Below, piece after piece: positions 5,865-7,217 of a stretch of DNA of 7,217 bases (position 1 is the stretch's first letter; each line of letters begins with the position of its first letter). Under the pieces are notes generated by a model. It did not search any database. It saw nothing but the letters and a program-made list of their open reading frames with translations, and was not told where the DNA came from. A program made the translations under genes and the position numbers. This DNA comes from Clostridia bacterium (GTDB lineage Bacteria; Bacillota; DSM-521; Neomoorellales; Neomoorellaceae), in NCBI GenBank assembly GCA_012727745.1, contig JAAYGJ010000238.1:1-7217 (forward strand), given 5' to 3'.

Positions 5865-6782
5865 TTACTTTTTAAGCATGTAAGGCGCCCAGCGTTCTTC
5901 AGGATCAGGCGGGGTTAGAGAGGAGACAATCCACATAATAATCGCCCCGGCCAAAATACCTACGCCAATGGGGGGAATGCCATAAGCGCTGGTGCCTACA
6001 AATGCCTGCCAGAGGATAAAGACTATGACTCCGCCCAGGATGCAGGCCCAGGCCCCGTATACATTTGCCCGGCGCCAGTATAAGCCGAAAAGAAGAGGTA
6101 TAAAGAAGGTAAGCCCCAGAACCCCAAAGGCATAGCCGGCTACAATTACCAGCATCGGCAACTCACTCATGGCCATCAATACCACTATAGCACCAATAGC
6201 TATTACTGAGATACGGCTGATTAGCAAAGTCTGGGCTTCAGTAACCTTGGGCCAGAAATTCTTGACAATATTAATGGAAATACAGGAAGAAATAATAACA
6301 ATATTAGAATCAATAGTAGACATGGCTGCTGCCAGCAGGCCGGCAAAGAATAGCCCCGCAATTATGGGATGGGTATACTCCACAAACAGATAAGGCATGA
6401 TCCAGTCAGTCTTCATGCCTTCAGGCATGGTAGGTACTAAAACCCGGCCGCCAACCCCGACAATATTCAAAGCAATATAAACGAAAATTAAGATTACCCA
6501 GGAATATTTGTACATTTTTAGCGCAACGCTCATGGTCCTGGAAGCCTGCATTCGCTGTAAGTACACAGGGTTGGTACCTGTACCTGGCCCTTGCACCAAG
6601 AAGGTAAAAAATAAAGCCAGGGCAGTATATGGACCCCATAACGACAGCATCGACCCCGGGACAGTTGCCTCAGCCCCTACAGCAGGGGGTGTACTAATAG
6701 TTGCTGCAGTCTGATAGATTTCCGTAATACCGCCGGCATTGATTAAAACTGCAATACAACCGATTAAACGTTTTAATATGAG
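5865..6782 (-). pseudogene. Sodium:solute symporter (SSS family), N-terminally truncated
   Basis: The reading frame is open for 305 codons from just after a TAA (6783-6785) to the stop at 5865. It encodes the later membrane segments of an SSS/PutP-type transporter: GPGTGTNPVYLQRM with the cytoplasmic ASRTMSVALK loop, then a hydrophobic segment with GLLAAAMSTIDSNIV (the Ser-Thr of MST corresponds to the Na+-site Ser/Thr of PutP), three or four further membrane helices and a hydrophilic tail, DPEERWAPYMLKK. Family members are usually near 500 residues, so roughly 180-200 N-terminal residues are missing. The first ATG in frame (6648-6650) has no good ribosome binding site and would begin inside the homologous region; residues upstream of it (IGCIAVLINAGGITEIYQ) still look like the family. 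A tiny frame M-K-N-I-N-Y-TAA (6803-6783) lies in phase just before. I call it a decayed transporter gene; its substrate is unknown. Confidence 0.75.
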
Positions 6783-6816
6783 TTAGTAATTTATATTCTT
6801 CATCCAAGGGCTAATT

Positions 6817-6828
6817 CCTTTATAAAGG
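6817..6828. repeat. 12-bp perfect palindrome CCTTTATAAAGG
   Basis: A self-complementary 12-mer in AT-rich DNA upstream of the symporter remnant. It may be a protein-binding site left from the transporter's regulatory region or chance; nothing else in the sequence decides this. Confidence 0.3.
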
Positions 6829-6836
6829 TAAATATA

Positions 6837-6962
6837 TTAACTAGGAATTCTATGTGTAATATTGTAAATATACAAACTAAGGTTAAGGCCAGCTATTTTG
6901 CCCATACTGTTAAACTTAAGGATTGTCAGTGCAACAAGCAGGGCCAGGCAAAATAACAACAT
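6837..6962 (-). CDS. Possible 41-residue single-membrane-helix peptide (doubtful)
   Basis: ATG 6960-6962 opens a 41-codon frame to TAA 6837-6839. Residues 1-16 (MLLFCLALLVALTILK) are strongly hydrophobic and could form one membrane helix, followed by a mixed tail (MGKIAGLNLSLYIYN). No convincing ribosome binding site precedes the ATG; the frame stays open upstream for about 14 more codons (YISIKQADFLA) without a better start. It lies between the pyrE terminator and the symporter remnant. It could be a real small membrane protein, a leftover of a degraded gene, or chance. I do not recognise it. Confidence 0.15.
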   Translation of the reverse strand: MLLFCLALLVALTILKFNSMGKIAGLNLSLYIYNITHRIPS

Positions 6963-6993
6963 TGCTAAAAAGTCAGCCTGCTTTATAGAAATA

Positions 6994-7038
6994 TAGGCTC
7001 ATCAACAAACGACTGGCCTTGGTCTGTCGATGAGCCTA
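6994..7038 (-). terminator. Hairpin terminator after pyrE
   Basis: Arms at 7038-7025 (TAGGCTCATCGACA, minus strand) and 7007-6994 (TGTTGATGAGCCTA) pair over 14 positions with a 17-base loop. The only non-Watson-Crick pair is G-U in the minus-strand transcript, whereas the plus-strand transcript would have an A-C mismatch, which supports function on the minus strand. A loose U-rich tail (TATTTCTAT) follows. It lies about 40 bases after the pyrE stop. Confidence 0.7.
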
Positions 7039-7076
7039 ATAATTTTCCTCCTTTGGCACGATTATATCTTAAACCC

Positions 7077-7217
7077 CTACGGCATAACTGTAATCTGCCT
7101 GCTGCCCGGTTTTATAATTGGCAGGCCCTGGCGGCACAGGGGGCAATCGTCGGGAGAGTAGGTTTCAATATCAAAGCTAATCAGGGATTTGACCGGTACG
7201 CCCAGATCAGCGCGCCC
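7077..7217 (-). CDS. pyrE: Probable orotate phosphoribosyltransferase, C-terminal fragment (cut by window edge)
   Basis: The last 46 codons of a gene entering from the right edge, ending at TAG 7077-7079. The visible protein reads ...ADLGVPVKSLISFDIETY, then SPDDCPLCRQGLPIIKPGSR, then QITVMP. The 'DCPLC..G.P..KPGSR' tail is characteristic of the PyrE type found in Firmicutes, Thermus and relatives, where it follows the phosphoribosyltransferase fold. PyrE joins orotate with PRPP to make orotidine 5'-phosphate in pyrimidine synthesis in the cytoplasm. In many Firmicutes pyrE is the last gene of the pyr operon, which fits the terminator at 6994-7038. The catalytic PRPP loop is outside the window, so a related phosphoribosyltransferase cannot be fully excluded. 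The TAG stop is backed by a TAA four sense codons later. Confidence 0.8.
   Translation of the reverse strand, partial: GRADLGVPVKSLISFDIETYSPDDCPLCRQGLPIIKPGSRQITVMP

Noticed and set aside
5865..6650. A 261-residue symporter starting at ATG 6650 as an intact gene
   Set aside because: Family-like sequence continues 44 codons upstream in frame, there is no proper ribosome binding site before 6650, and the length is about half of the family norm.

Overview
The window looks like chromosomal DNA of an anaerobic, Gram-positive-type bacterium, most likely a Clostridia/Peptococcia-like Firmicute of the Moorella, Desulfotomaculum or Thermincola kind. This is inferred from the strong purine-rich ribosome binding sites (AGGAGGT, AAAGGGGG), the GTG start, moderate GC content and the gene families present. 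Every real gene reads on the minus strand, so the biological order runs from high to low coordinates.

Right edge (7077-7217): the last 46 codons of a probable orotate phosphoribosyltransferase gene (pyrE), followed by a hairpin terminator at 6994-7038. The stretch 6783-7076 otherwise holds a doubtful 41-residue membrane ORF, a 12-bp palindrome and AT-rich DNA. At 5865-6782 lies a sodium:solute symporter that has lost roughly its N-terminal third and has no credible start, so it is probably a pseudogene.

Centre (2141-5771): a two-gene operon. It has a 748-residue molybdenum hydroxylase large subunit of the xanthine dehydrogenase/aldehyde oxidoreductase superfamily and, translationally close behind it, a UbiD-family prenylated-FMN decarboxylase. 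The UbiD gene is split by a single in-frame TAG (3215-3217). The flanking sequence continues the family fold without a gap in the same frame, and the catalytic residues are intact. An extended -10 promoter embedded in a perfect 12-bp inverted repeat lies just upstream (5794-5841).

Left part (1-1845): a second, classically organised molybdenum hydroxylase operon in the order FAD subunit, [2Fe-2S] subunit, molybdopterin subunit (cut by the window edge). The gap before it (1846-2140) has three tandem copies of a 13-base element. Two fit the sigma-54 -24/-12 promoter rule (GG-N10-GC) exactly and one differs by one base.

Taken together the locus looks like a catabolic island for an aromatic or heteroaromatic carboxylate: an uptake system (now broken), hydroxylation by molybdenum enzymes, and decarboxylation by UbiD. 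The substrate cannot be read from the sequence. The two most interesting points are the amber codon inside the UbiD gene (pyrrolysine or other readthrough, split protein, or recent inactivation) and the tandem sigma-54-like promoters.
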